A model generated the notes under the pieces. It was not told the origin of the DNA, did no database searches, and worked only from the letters and a program-made list of their open reading frames with translations. Made by a program: the position numbers and the translations under genes. Below are positions 52,240 through 60,991 of a DNA stretch of 64,000 nucleotides, piece by piece. The DNA is from Phytoactinopolyspora halophila (GTDB lineage Bacteria > Actinomycetota > Actinomycetes > Jiangellales > Jiangellaceae). Position 1 is the first letter of the stretch, and every line of letters begins with the position of its first letter. The stretch lies in contig NZ_QMIG01000003.1 of NCBI RefSeq assembly GCF_003287285.1, positions 62,001 through 126,000 of the forward strand, in the 5' to 3' direction.

Positions 52240-53486
52240 CATCGGCCGAGCCGCTGCCCGCTCCCGGGCACATGGGAGTCGACTACGAGGAGCGGGTGGA
52301 TTTCGAACGGTTGCGACGCTACCGCCTCGCGCGAGCCCGCCAGGCGCTGGAGAGCAGCGAGTGTGGCGCGTTCCTGCTGTTCGACTTCTACAACATCAGA
52401 TACGTCACCCAGACCTGGATCGGTGGTGGGCTGGGGGACAAGATGACCCGATACGCCCTGCTGGCACGGGAACGCGAACCCATGCTCTGGGACTTCGGGT
52501 CTGCGGCACGCCATCACAAGCTCTACGCGCCCTGGTTGGAGCCGGACAACTGCCAGGCCGGGATGCTCGGCCTGCGTGGGGCGATCGCACCCTCGGCCGG
52601 GCTCATGGAGGACGCGGTGCGCCAGATCAGGGGCCTCCTCGAAGACGCCGGCCTGGCGGATGAGCCAGTCGGTGTGGACCTCGTCGAACCCCCGTTCCTG
52701 TTCGAGATGCAGCGGCAAGGACTGCGCGTCGTCGACGCGCAGCAGCTGATGCTCGACGCGCGCCAGATCAAGTCCCGGGACGAGATCGCGCTGCTGACCC
52801 AGGCGGCATCCATGGTGGACGGCGTGTATCAAGAAATCGTCGAGGCGCTCAAGCCCGGAGTTCAGGAGAACGAGATCGTCGCGCTGGCCAACAAGCGCCT
52901 GTACGAGCGCGGATCGGACCAGGTGGAAGCGATCAACGCGGTGAGCGGGGAGCGGTGCAACCCGCATCCGCACAATTTCTCGGACCGCATCATCCGGCCT
53001 GGCGATCAAGCGTTCTTCGACATCATCCACTCGTTCAATGGCTACCGGACGTGCTACTACCGCACGTTCAGCGTCAGCGCGGCGACTCCCAGCCAGCGAG
53101 ACGCGTACGCGCGGGCGCGGGAGTGGATGGACGCGTCGATAGAGAAGGTGGAACCCGGGATCGGGACGGACGAGATCGCCGCGGTGTGGCCGGCCGCGAC
53201 GCAATTCGGGTTCGAGAGCGAGATGGCGGCGTTCGGGCTGCAATTCGGCCATGGGCTGGGTCTGGGACTGCACGAACGCCCGATCATCTCGCGCCTGAAC
53301 AGCATGACCGAGCCGGTGGAGATTGCAGAAGGCATGGTCTTCGCCCTGGAAACGTACTGTCCGGCAAGCGACGGCTTCTCGGCCGCGCGGATCGAGGAGG
53401 AGGTCGTCGTGACACGGGACGGAGCGCGGGTCTTGACGTTGTTTCCCGCGCAGGATCTCCTCGTCACCCACCCCCACTTCCCATGA
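52236..53486 (+). CDS. M24-family (prolidase/creatinase-like) protein lacking a metal ligand
   Basis: A 416-aa pita-bread-fold protein. The N-terminal creatinase domain includes LLFDFYNIRYVTQTW; the catalytic half has FFDIIHSFNGYRTCYYRTF, HGLGLGLHERP, GMVFALETYCP and ARIEEEVVV. The first Asp (D262), both His and the two Glu remain, but the second metal Asp expected 11 residues after D262 is C273. That resembles metal-independent creatinase more than aminopeptidase P, or an altered-metal lyase such as DddP. The stop lies inside a perfect inverted repeat. Likely function: hydrolase or lyase on a small amide, not a peptidase. Confidence 0.75.
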   Translation: MTSAEPLPAPGHMGVDYEERVDFERLRRYRLARARQALESSECGAFLLFDFYNIRYVTQTWIGGGLGDKMTRYALLAREREPMLWDFGSAARHHKLYAPWLEPDNCQAGMLGLRGAIAPSAGLMEDAVRQIRGLLEDAGLADEPVGVDLVEPPFLFEMQRQGLRVVDAQQLMLDARQIKSRDEIALLTQAASMVDGVYQEIVEALKPGVQENEIVALANKRLYERGSDQVEAINAVSGERCNPHPHNFSDRIIRPGDQAFFDIIHSFNGYRTCYYRTFSVSAATPSQRDAYARAREWMDASIEKVEPGIGTDEIAAVWPAATQFGFESEMAAFGLQFGHGLGLGLHERPIISRLNSMTEPVEIAEGMVFALETYCPASDGFSAARIEEEVVVTRDGARVLTLFPAQDLLVTHPHFP

Positions 53487-53537
53487 TCATGAACACTAGG
53501 GCCTCGAAAATCACCCCCTAGTGTTCATGATCATGGG
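53480..53537. repeat. Perfect 22-bp inverted repeat containing both stop codons
   Basis: Arms at 53480-53501 and 53516-53537 are exact reverse complements around a 14-nt loop. The left arm holds the stop of the M24 gene (53484-53486) and the right arm the stop of the converging EF-G-like gene (53531-53533). It probably ends transcription from both sides. The perfect, A+T-richer sequence looks like a dispersed palindromic element. Confidence 0.8.
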
Positions 53538-55696
53538 GAGGGGTGGTGGTCCAGGACCTTGGCCGCCAGATGCTGCGGCATCGGGGCGTAGCGGGAGAAC
53601 GTGCGGGTGAACGAGGCCGTGCCGTGGGTCATCGCCCGCAGGTCGACGGCGTAGCGCACCAGCTCGGTCTGCGGGACCTCGGCGCGTACCAGGCTGCGTC
53701 CCTGCCCGATCGCCTCGGTCCCGAGCACCTGCCCTCGCCGCGCCGACAGGTCGCTCATCACCGTGCCGACGTCGTCGTCGCCGGCCAAGATGGAGACCTC
53801 GTCGAAGGGTTCGAGCAGCGCCACGCCCGCCGCCTGCGCGGCCTCGCGCAGGGCCAGGGCTCCGGCCATCTGAAAGGCCATGTCGGACGAGTCGACGCTG
53901 TGCGCCTTGCCGTCCACCAGCGTGACCCGGATGTCCACCATCGGATAGCCAGCCGAGGTGGTTCCCTTCTCCATCTGGTTGCGGATGCCCTTCTCCACCG
54001 AGCCGATGAACTGGCGCGGGATGGCTCCGCCAACGATCTTGTCGACGAACTCGAACCCCGACCCCTGGGGTAGCGGCTCGACCTGGATCTCGCAGATGCC
54101 GTACTGGCCATGCCCGCCGGACTGCTTGACGTGCTTGCCGCGTCCACTTCCGGGACCGGAGAGCGTCTCGCGCAGGGGAACGCGCAACTCGATCGGATCG
54201 ACGTGCACGCCGTAGCGATGGGCCAGCCGGTCGAGGAGTACGTCGGTGTGCGCCTCGCCCATGGTCCACAGCACCAGCTGGTGGGTTTCGGGATTGTTCT
54301 CCACCCGCAATGTCGGGTCTTCGGCGGCGACCCGGCTCAGCCCCTGCGACAGCTTGTCCTCGTCGGCCTTGGTGCGCGGGGTGATCGCCACGGGAAGCAT
54401 GGGCTCGGGAATGTCCCAGGGCCGCATCAGCAGCGGATCGCCCGGATCGGACAGCGTGTCGCCCGTCTCGGCGCGGCTGAGCTTCCCGACCGTCACGATC
54501 TCGCCTGCCGGCGCCTTCGGGATCGGACGCTGCGTCTTGCCCAGCGGTGACGACAGCGAGCCGACCCGCTCGTCCTCGTCGTGTTCCTCGTGGCCGCGTT
54601 CGGCGAGGAAGTGCCCGGACACGTGCACCGACATGTCCGGGCGCAGCGTTCCGGAGAAGACCCGGACCATGCTCAACCGCCCGATGTAGGGATCCGTCGT
54701 GGATTTGACGACCTCGGCCAGGAGCGGGCCGTCGGGGTCGCAGCTCAGATCGGTGCGGGTCTTGCCGGCCACGGTGGTGACCTCCGGCAGCGGGTGCTCG
54801 GCGGGCGAGGGGAACGCGCCGCTCATCAACTCCAGCAGCTCGACCGTGCCAAGGGCGGTCGGCGCGCACACGGGCAGCACGGGGTGAAACGCCCCGCGGG
54901 CGACGGCTCGTTCGAGATCGCCGATGAGAACCTTGAGATCGATCTCCTCACCGGCGAGGTAGCGCTCCATGAGCGTCTCGTCCTCGGACTCCTCGATGAT
55001 GCCTTCGATCAGCTCGCCGCGCGCCCGTTCCACCCGGGCGTGGCCGGCGTCGTCGAGCTGACCCTCGCTGCGGCGGCCGTCAGAGTAGGTGTAGAGCTGA
55101 CGGCTGAGCATGCCCACCAGGCCGCTCGCGGTTCCGGTGTCGGGATCTGGCAGGTAGATGGGCAGTACGTTGTCGCCGAAGCTCTCCCGGCAGGCGGCGA
55201 GCGTGCCCGGGTAGTCGGCTCGCTGGTGGTCCAGCTTGGTCAGGACGACGGCCCGCGGCATGCCGACGGCGGCACACTCGGTCCACAGCAGCCGGGTGGT
55301 CCCGTCCAGGGGTGCCGCGGTGGACACCACGAACAGCGCACAATCCGCGGCGCGCAACCCGGCCCGCAGGTCGCCCACGAAATCGGCATAACCGGGCGTG
55401 TCGATCACGTTGATCTTCACGCCGTCGTACTCCAGCGGGGCCAGCGCGAGGTTCACCGATCGCTGCTGGCGCGTTTCGATCTCGTCGTAATCGCAGATGG
55501 TCGTGCCGTCCTCCACCCGGCCGGGCCGAGAAACAACACCGCTCGTGGCAAGCAGTGCCTCCACGAGCGTCGTCTTTCCTGCACCGGTATGCCCGACAAG
55601 CGCGACGTTGCGGACCTCGCGCGCGCCGGGCGATCGCGCTTCGTCGCTGGTGACACCTGCCGCGCTGCCTGAGTTCTTCGAGTTGCGACCCGCCAT
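53531..55696 (-). CDS. Elongation factor G-like translational GTPase (EF-G2 type)
   Basis: A 721-aa translational GTPase: G1 VGHTGAGKTTLVEALL, G3 DTPGYADFV, G4-like LTKLDHQRAD, then domains II-V (YGICEIQVEPLPQGSGFEF, MGEAHTDVLLDRLAHRYG and a C-terminal GDDDVGTVMSDLSARRGQ). The divergence in the switch regions sets it apart from canonical FusA, and it stands outside the str operon, so it is the actinobacterial EF-G-like/EF-G2 group with unsettled function. It diverges from the pgsA gene. Its C-terminus ends in the inverted repeat. Confidence 0.9.
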   Translation of the reverse strand: MAGRNSKNSGSAAGVTSDEARSPGAREVRNVALVGHTGAGKTTLVEALLATSGVVSRPGRVEDGTTICDYDEIETRQQRSVNLALAPLEYDGVKINVIDTPGYADFVGDLRAGLRAADCALFVVSTAAPLDGTTRLLWTECAAVGMPRAVVLTKLDHQRADYPGTLAACRESFGDNVLPIYLPDPDTGTASGLVGMLSRQLYTYSDGRRSEGQLDDAGHARVERARGELIEGIIEESEDETLMERYLAGEEIDLKVLIGDLERAVARGAFHPVLPVCAPTALGTVELLELMSGAFPSPAEHPLPEVTTVAGKTRTDLSCDPDGPLLAEVVKSTTDPYIGRLSMVRVFSGTLRPDMSVHVSGHFLAERGHEEHDEDERVGSLSSPLGKTQRPIPKAPAGEIVTVGKLSRAETGDTLSDPGDPLLMRPWDIPEPMLPVAITPRTKADEDKLSQGLSRVAAEDPTLRVENNPETHQLVLWTMGEAHTDVLLDRLAHRYGVHVDPIELRVPLRETLSGPGSGRGKHVKQSGGHGQYGICEIQVEPLPQGSGFEFVDKIVGGAIPRQFIGSVEKGIRNQMEKGTTSAGYPMVDIRVTLVDGKAHSVDSSDMAFQMAGALALREAAQAAGVALLEPFDEVSILAGDDDVGTVMSDLSARRGQVLGTEAIGQGRSLVRAEVPQTELVRYAVDLRAMTHGTASFTRTFSRYAPMPQHLAAKVLDHHPSP

Positions 55697-55838
55697 GGCG
55701 CCTGCCCCTCACTCGTGGTGTGATTGCCACTCTGCTGCGCCAGCCCCTGATGCGCAAGAGGGGGAGTGACATCGATGCGCCCCCGGATACGATGTCTGCG
55801 CTAGCCTCATCCGGACCCGTACCAGACGAAATGCGCTG

Positions 55839-56450
55839 ATGCTCGACAAATACACGCGCGTATACACGACGCGCATCCTGACGCCAGCAGCGCGCGCCCT
55901 GCTGAAGCTGAGGATCGGTCCCGACGCCGTGACCATCGCGGGCACGCTCGGCGTTACCGCGGGCGCGTTCGCCTTCTACCCGCGGGGGGAGTTCCTCTGG
56001 GGCACGCTGGTGATCACCGCGTTCATCTTCGCCGACAACATCGACGGGATCATGGCGCGGCTCGCCGACCGGCGCAGCCAGTGGGGAGCGTTCCTCGACT
56101 CGGTACTCGACCGTGTCGGAGATGCCGCGATCTTCGGTGCCCTGGCGCTCTGGTTCGCGGGCGAGGGAGCCAACATCCGGATGACGGCCCTGCTGATCGC
56201 GTGTCTCGCCTTCGGGGCTATCGTGTCCTACGCGCGAGCACGCGCTGAGAGCCTGGGATACACGGCGTCTGGGGGAATCGCCGAACGCGCAGATCGTCTC
56301 GTCGCGCTGCTGGTCACAACAGGTCTCGTGGGCTTGCTGGGCCTACCCGTCGTTGTCTTGGAGGTCGTACTCTGGCTGCTCATGGGGGCAAGCGCGTGGA
56401 CCGTGGTCCAGCGAGTGCGCTACGTTCGACGTCAGGCGGTGCAGGCATGA
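55839..56450 (+). CDS. pgsA: CDP-alcohol phosphatidyltransferase (phosphatidylinositol-phosphate synthase-like)
   Basis: A 203-aa membrane enzyme with about six helices. The CDP-alcohol motif reads D-N-I-D-G-I-M-A-R-L then G-A-F-L-D-S-V-L-D, giving the DxxDGxxAR...G...D...D metal site. With a PIM acyltransferase and PimA directly downstream it is the phosphatidylinositol-phosphate synthase of actinobacteria, using CDP-diacylglycerol and inositol phosphate. Gene order and ATGA overlap with the next gene show one operon. Confidence 0.9.
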   Translation: MLDKYTRVYTTRILTPAARALLKLRIGPDAVTIAGTLGVTAGAFAFYPRGEFLWGTLVITAFIFADNIDGIMARLADRRSQWGAFLDSVLDRVGDAAIFGALALWFAGEGANIRMTALLIACLAFGAIVSYARARAESLGYTASGGIAERADRLVALLVTTGLVGLLGLPVVVLEVVLWLLMGASAWTVVQRVRYVRRQAVQA

Positions 56451-57400
56451 AGAGGCTCGCCGACCGAGCGCGGCTGCTGATATATAGCGCTGGGTGGTCA
56501 GCAGTGCACGCCATGCCCGAGCGCATGGCCTATGCCTTGTTCCGTTCGCTCGCTGATCTGGCCTGGTTGCGACGCAGCCGGCCGACGCGTCGGCTGGAGC
56601 GCAACCTCGCCCGGGTGGTTCCCGATGCCACCGCGGATGAGCTGCGCGCCCTCAGCCGTGCGGGGCTGCGATCGTACATGCGGTACTGGTGTGATGCCTT
56701 CCGCATCGACGGCTGGACTCAGCAGCGGCTCAGCGAGCGGGTCCGTACCCGGCGGCTGGACCGGATCACGGAGCCGCTGCAGGAGGGACGCGGGGTGATC
56801 GTCGCGCTACCGCACATGGCCAACTGGGATCATGCCGGCGCCTGGGCCTGCATGAACCTCGGCCAGGTCGCCAGCGTCGCCGAGCGGCTCAAGCCCGAGG
56901 AGCTGTTCGAGCGGTTCCTCGCGTACCGCGAGCGGCTCGGGATGAAGATCTGGCCGGTGGGCGGCCAGGACGTGAACGTCATGACCGAACTCGCCGCACA
57001 CGTGCAGCGCGGTGGTCTGGTCTGCCTGCCGGCCGAGCGGGACCTGTCCCGGCGCGGTATCACGGTGACGTTCTTCGGCGAGCAGACGCGGATGCCGGCG
57101 GGTCCGGCCATGCTCGCCCTGCGCACCGGGGCGACGCTGGTTCCGATGACGCTGTCGTATGAGGGCCGCGAACCCGACCACGGCATCGTCTTGACCTTTC
57201 ACGACCCGATCGAGATTCCGGCGGAGCGTACGAGTTCGCCCGGTCGTATCGCCACCATGACCCAGCAGGTTGCCTCCGCCTTCGAAGTGGGTATCAGCCA
57301 GCATCCGGAGGACTGGCACATGACACAACGACTCTTCCTGTCCGATCTCGACACCAGCGGGCGCCGCGGGCGCCCATCCGACGAGCTCGTCGCGCCGTGA
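56447..57400 (+). CDS. Phosphatidylinositol mannoside acyltransferase (HtrB/PatA-like)
   Basis: A 317-aa lysophospholipid-acyltransferase-fold protein. The catalytic HX4D is H123-MANW-D128; LVPMTLSYEG and GRIATMTQQVASAFE follow, as in LpxL/HtrB and mycobacterial PatA. It adds an acyl chain to phosphatidylinositol mannosides at the membrane face. ATG 56447 overlaps the pgsA stop; its own stop overlaps the pimA-like start. Confidence 0.9.
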   Translation: MKRLADRARLLIYSAGWSAVHAMPERMAYALFRSLADLAWLRRSRPTRRLERNLARVVPDATADELRALSRAGLRSYMRYWCDAFRIDGWTQQRLSERVRTRRLDRITEPLQEGRGVIVALPHMANWDHAGAWACMNLGQVASVAERLKPEELFERFLAYRERLGMKIWPVGGQDVNVMTELAAHVQRGGLVCLPAERDLSRRGITVTFFGEQTRMPAGPAMLALRTGATLVPMTLSYEGREPDHGIVLTFHDPIEIPAERTSSPGRIATMTQQVASAFEVGISQHPEDWHMTQRLFLSDLDTSGRRGRPSDELVAP

Positions 57401-58557
57401 ACATCGGTATCGTCTGTCCGTACTCGTGGGGTGTGCCGGGTGGCGTCCAGTTCCACGTCCGCGACTTCAGCGAGGAGCTGATGGCGCGCGGGCACACCGT
57501 GTCGGTGCTCGCACCCGGCGGCGAGGAGGACGAAGCACCCTCATACGTGGTCAAGGCCGGGCGGCCGGTTCCGGTGCCGTACAACGGATCGGTGGCCCGG
57601 ATCCTGTTCGGCCCGCGTGCGGCGGCACGGGTACGCCGCTGGCTCTCCGAGGGCAAGTTCGACGTCGTGCACATTCACGAGCCGACCACCCTGAGTCTGG
57701 GCCTGCTCGCCACCTGGTGGACGGATGCTCCCGTGGTCGCGACGTTCCACCAGGCGACCAGCCGCTCGCGGGCGATGAGTGCCGCGCACGGGATACTGCA
57801 GTCCGCGTTCGAAAAGGTCAGCGCCCGGATCGCGGTCTCGGAGGAAGCCCGGCGCACCCTCGTCGAGCATCTCGGCGGAGACGCCGTGCTCATCCCCAAC
57901 GGCATCTACGTCGACCGGTTCGACGTGCCGCCCCGACCAGAGTGGCAGGGGGAGGACAGCACGCTGTGCTTCCTGGGCCGGGTCGACGAGCCGCGCAAGG
58001 GCCTGCCTGTCCTGCTCGAAGCGTGGCCGGAGATCCACACGCGGGTGCCGGGCGCGCGCCTGCTCGTCGCCGGCCCCGGCGATGTCGACGAGGCACGCCG
58101 CGCCATCCCGGCCGAGCACCGCGACGCGGTGACCTTCCTCGGCAGTGTCAGCGACGACGACAAGGCGGCCATGCTGGCCAGCAGCGACCTTTACGTCGCC
58201 CCGCACATCGGTGGGGAGTCCTTCGGCATCGTCCTCGTGGAGGCGATGGCGGCTGGCACGCCCGTCCTGGCCAGCGGCCTGACCGCGTTCCGGGCGGTGC
58301 TCGACGACGGCCGGCTGGGCGCGCTCGTGCCGGTGGGCGACGCGTCGGCCCTGGCCGAGGAGGCGTATGGGTTGCTGTCGGATTCCGAGCGGCGGGAACG
58401 ATACCGCCAGGCGGCCTCGGTGGCCGTGCGACGATACGACTGGTCGGTACTCACCGACGAGGTACTCGCCGTGTACGAGATGGTCATGGCAGTGGGCTCG
58501 CCGGCCTCCAGCGGACGCCGGTTCCGCATGCCCGGTCGTGAGGGACGGCACTCGTGA
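57397..58557 (+). CDS. pimA: GDP-mannose:phosphatidylinositol mannosyltransferase (PimA-like)
   Basis: A 386-aa GT4 glycosyltransferase. NIGIVCPYSWGVPGGVQFHV at the start is the PimA signature; VVHIHEPTTLSLGL, ATFHQATSRS and the donor site ESFGIVLVEAMAAGTPVLAS follow. It adds the first mannose to phosphatidylinositol. GTG 57397 overlaps the acyltransferase stop, completing a pgsA-acyltransferase-pimA operon. Confidence 0.95.
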   Translation: MNIGIVCPYSWGVPGGVQFHVRDFSEELMARGHTVSVLAPGGEEDEAPSYVVKAGRPVPVPYNGSVARILFGPRAAARVRRWLSEGKFDVVHIHEPTTLSLGLLATWWTDAPVVATFHQATSRSRAMSAAHGILQSAFEKVSARIAVSEEARRTLVEHLGGDAVLIPNGIYVDRFDVPPRPEWQGEDSTLCFLGRVDEPRKGLPVLLEAWPEIHTRVPGARLLVAGPGDVDEARRAIPAEHRDAVTFLGSVSDDDKAAMLASSDLYVAPHIGGESFGIVLVEAMAAGTPVLASGLTAFRAVLDDGRLGALVPVGDASALAEEAYGLLSDSERRERYRQAASVAVRRYDWSVLTDEVLAVYEMVMAVGSPASSGRRFRMPGREGRHS

Positions 58558-59093
58558 CGTGGGTCTATCTGGGCATCATCGCGTTCGTATTGCTGCTCCT
58601 GGGTGTCTACTTGTCGTGGACAGCAGGGCGGCTGGACCGCCTGCACGCGCGGGTAGACGCGTCGCAGGCCGTACTTGAGGCCGAGCTCCTGCGCCGCTCG
58701 GCCTCGGCACTGGAGCTCGCCACCGCCGGGTTGCTCGACCCGGCGACCTCGGTGGTGATGGCCGACGCCGCCTCCCGCGCCCGGGTGGTCGGGGCCGAGC
58801 ACCGCTACCAGGCCGAAAGCGACCTGACCGCCGTCCTGTGCGCGGGCCTGGATGCGCCCGAGGATCTGGCCGCGCTGCGTGACGAGGTGCAGGATCTGGA
58901 TGCGGCGCTCGACGAGCTCGGCATGGCTTGCCGGCGCGTCGCGCATGCCCGTCGCTTTCACAACGAGATGGTGCGTGGTGTCCAGCGGTTGCGCCGCAAG
59001 GCGCTAGTCCGGTGGCTGCGCCTGGCCGGACACGCGCCGTTGCCGGAGACCGTCGAGTTCGACGACACCGTGCCACGCGGTCTGAGTGGCTGA
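58554..59093 (+). CDS. Single-pass membrane protein, LemA-like
   Basis: A 179-aa protein with one N-terminal helix (LGIIAFVLLLLGVYLSW) and a helical, charged remainder (RLDRLHARVDASQAVLEAEL, YQAESDLTAVL), then RRVAHARRFHNEMVRGV, a pattern like LemA-type proteins. It follows pimA with a 4-bp overlap (GTGA), the usual place of this conserved but uncharacterized gene. Function unknown; it may assist the PIM enzymes. Confidence 0.7.
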   Translation: MTWVYLGIIAFVLLLLGVYLSWTAGRLDRLHARVDASQAVLEAELLRRSASALELATAGLLDPATSVVMADAASRARVVGAEHRYQAESDLTAVLCAGLDAPEDLAALRDEVQDLDAALDELGMACRRVAHARRFHNEMVRGVQRLRRKALVRWLRLAGHAPLPETVEFDDTVPRGLSG

Positions 59094-59120
59094 GCACGGC
59101 TGGCATGCGCCATGCAGCAT

Positions 59121-59147
59121 GGCCCGGACGGCCCGGACGGCCCGGAC
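59121..59147. repeat. Three tandem copies of a 9-bp unit
   Basis: GGCCCGGAC is repeated exactly three times between the converging LemA-like and PAC2 genes, after a small hairpin gccatg-cag-catggc at about 59110. A possible slippage site or part of a terminator. Confidence 0.6.
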
Positions 59148-59149
59148 TG

Positions 59150-60001
59150 CTACGTGTCGTTGCCCCGATGGCGCAGGTAACGCTCGAACTCGCGGGCGAT
59201 GTGCTCGCCGGATGCCTCGGGAAGCTCGATCGTGTCCGAGGCCTCTTCCAGCCGCTGCACGTATTCGGCGATGTCCGAGTCCTCCCGGGTGAGCTCCTCC
59301 ACGCCGTGCTGCCAGGCCTCGGCCTGATCGGGCAGGTCACCGAGCGGGATGGACATCTCCAGCAGGTCTTCGAGGCGGCGTAGCAGCACCACCGTGGCCT
59401 TGGGGCAGGGCGATTGCCCGACGTAGTGCGGCACGGCCGCCCAGAGCGAGACGGCGTCGAAACCGGCCTTGACGGCCGCATCCTGGAAGACGCCGACGAT
59501 GCCGGTGGGGCCCTCGTAACGGGACTGCTCCACGTTGAGCACCCGGTTCGACGCGGCTGGCTCGCTGGACGACGCGGTCACCGGAACCGGGCGCGTATGG
59601 GGGACGTCGGCCAATAACGCTCCGAAGGTCACGATCTGGTCGATACCCAGCTCGGCCGCCACCCCCAGCAGCTCCGAGCAAAACCCGCGCCAGCGCAGGT
59701 TCGGCTCGATCCCGCGCAAGAGCACGACGTCCCGGCCGAGATCGTTCTCCTGGGTCAGTGACATGCGGGTGGTGGGCCAGCGCAGGAACCGGTTACCTTC
59801 CGTGTCGAATCCCACTTGCGGACGGTTGACCTGGAAGTCGTAGTACTCTTCCGGGTCGAGGGAAGCCAGCGGGGCAGCGTGCCACGTCTGCTCCAAGTGC
59901 TCGACAGCGGCAGTCGCCGACTCACCGGCATCGTTCCAGCCCTCGAACGCCGCGATCAGCACCGGCTCGCGCAGCTGCGGAACGCTTTCGAGTTCAATCA
60001 C
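59150..60001 (-). CDS. PAC2 family protein (proteasome-assembly-chaperone-like)
   Basis: A 283-aa PAC2-domain protein: PVLIAAFEGWNDAGESATAAV at the start, DLGRDVVLLRGIEPNLRWRGF and IVTFGALLADVPHTRPVPV in the middle. Actinobacterial members are common, often encoded near the PIM genes, and have no proven role. The last 50 residues are acidic and helical. It is transcribed towards the LemA-like gene. Confidence 0.85.
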   Translation of the reverse strand: MIELESVPQLREPVLIAAFEGWNDAGESATAAVEHLEQTWHAAPLASLDPEEYYDFQVNRPQVGFDTEGNRFLRWPTTRMSLTQENDLGRDVVLLRGIEPNLRWRGFCSELLGVAAELGIDQIVTFGALLADVPHTRPVPVTASSSEPAASNRVLNVEQSRYEGPTGIVGVFQDAAVKAGFDAVSLWAAVPHYVGQSPCPKATVVLLRRLEDLLEMSIPLGDLPDQAEAWQHGVEELTREDSDIAEYVQRLEEASDTIELPEASGEHIAREFERYLRHRGNDT

Positions 60002-60101
60002 GCTGGTCCTTCCCTGCCTCGGGTATTGCTCTTTGCACCCAGCCTAAGGTGTGCAGCGTCCACACTACGGGTCAGCGGCCGGTGATGGCGTGCATGCGAC
60101 T

Positions 60102-60809
60102 ATGGATCGCGTGACATCGCCATACCCCGCCGCCGTCCTGTGGGACATGGACGGCACGATCGTCGATACCGAGCCACTGTGGATCGCCGCCGAGAAAGCG
60201 CTGGTCGAAAGGCATGGTGGTGCGTGGACCGATGCCGACAGCTTGGCGCTCGTCGGCAGTGACCTGCTCGTGGCCGGTGATTACATCCGCCGGCGCGGCG
60301 ACCTGCCGATGAGCAGCGCCCAGGTGGCCGAGTACCTGCTGGGCGAGGTGCTCGACGGAGTGAAGGCGGGCGTCGAGTGGCGCCCGGGCGCTCGCGAGCT
60401 GCTCACCGAGCTCGGAGCCGCGGGCATACCGTGTGCGCTGGTCACCATGTCGTACCAGGTGCTGGCCGAAGCCGTCGTCGCGCAGCTGCCGCCGGGCACC
60501 TTCGAGGCCGTCGTCACCGGCGACATGGTCGCCAACGGAAAGCCACACCCCGAGCCCTACCGGACCGCCGCGGAGACGCTCGGTATCGAACCGGAACGGC
60601 ATGGCACGTGTGTCGTCATCGAGGATTCACCCACGGGAGCCGTTGCCGGTCTCGCTGCCGGTATGCCCGTGCTGGCCGTGCCGAACACCGTGGAGGTGCC
60701 GGACCAGCAGGGCATGGTGGTGATCGACTCGCTCGCCGGGCTGCGCGCGGCAGACCTGTGGGCGACCGTCACCGGCGGTCCGGGGCACGGGGCGAATTCC
60801 GCTCGGTAG
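60102..60809 (+). CDS. HAD-superfamily phosphatase (subfamily IA)
   Basis: About 235 aa. Motif I is VLWDMDGTIVDTEPLW, motif II LVTMSYQ, motif III GKPHPEPYRTAAETL, motif IV CVVIEDSPTGAVAG, as in beta-phosphoglucomutase/phosphatase-like HAD proteins. It probably dephosphorylates a sugar phosphate. ATG 60102 is preferred to a GTG/ATG 51 bases upstream. Confidence 0.9.
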   Translation: MDRVTSPYPAAVLWDMDGTIVDTEPLWIAAEKALVERHGGAWTDADSLALVGSDLLVAGDYIRRRGDLPMSSAQVAEYLLGEVLDGVKAGVEWRPGARELLTELGAAGIPCALVTMSYQVLAEAVVAQLPPGTFEAVVTGDMVANGKPHPEPYRTAAETLGIEPERHGTCVVIEDSPTGAVAGLAAGMPVLAVPNTVEVPDQQGMVVIDSLAGLRAADLWATVTGGPGHGANSAR

Positions 60810-60880
60810 CGCCGTCACCAGCACGCCGTCGCGTGCGGCCCCGGACTGCGACGCCGCTCCGTACGTCGCCTCACATTTTC

Positions 60881-60893
60881 AGACCGACGGTCT
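60881..60893. promoter_or_regulatory. Candidate operator of the GntR/UTRA gene
   Basis: The palindrome AGACC-GAC-GGTCT lies about 100 bp before the regulator start and resembles the GGTCTAGACC core of HutC-type GntR operators. It is followed by a second half GGTCTAG (60889-60895). Confidence 0.4.
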
Positions 60894-60991
60894 AGCTAAC
60901 GTCGACGATGACCGCTAGGATCCCCCTACACAGCCCACTTTGAGGGAACCACTGGTACGGCAACGATCCGGGCGGATTTCGGAGGGACACG

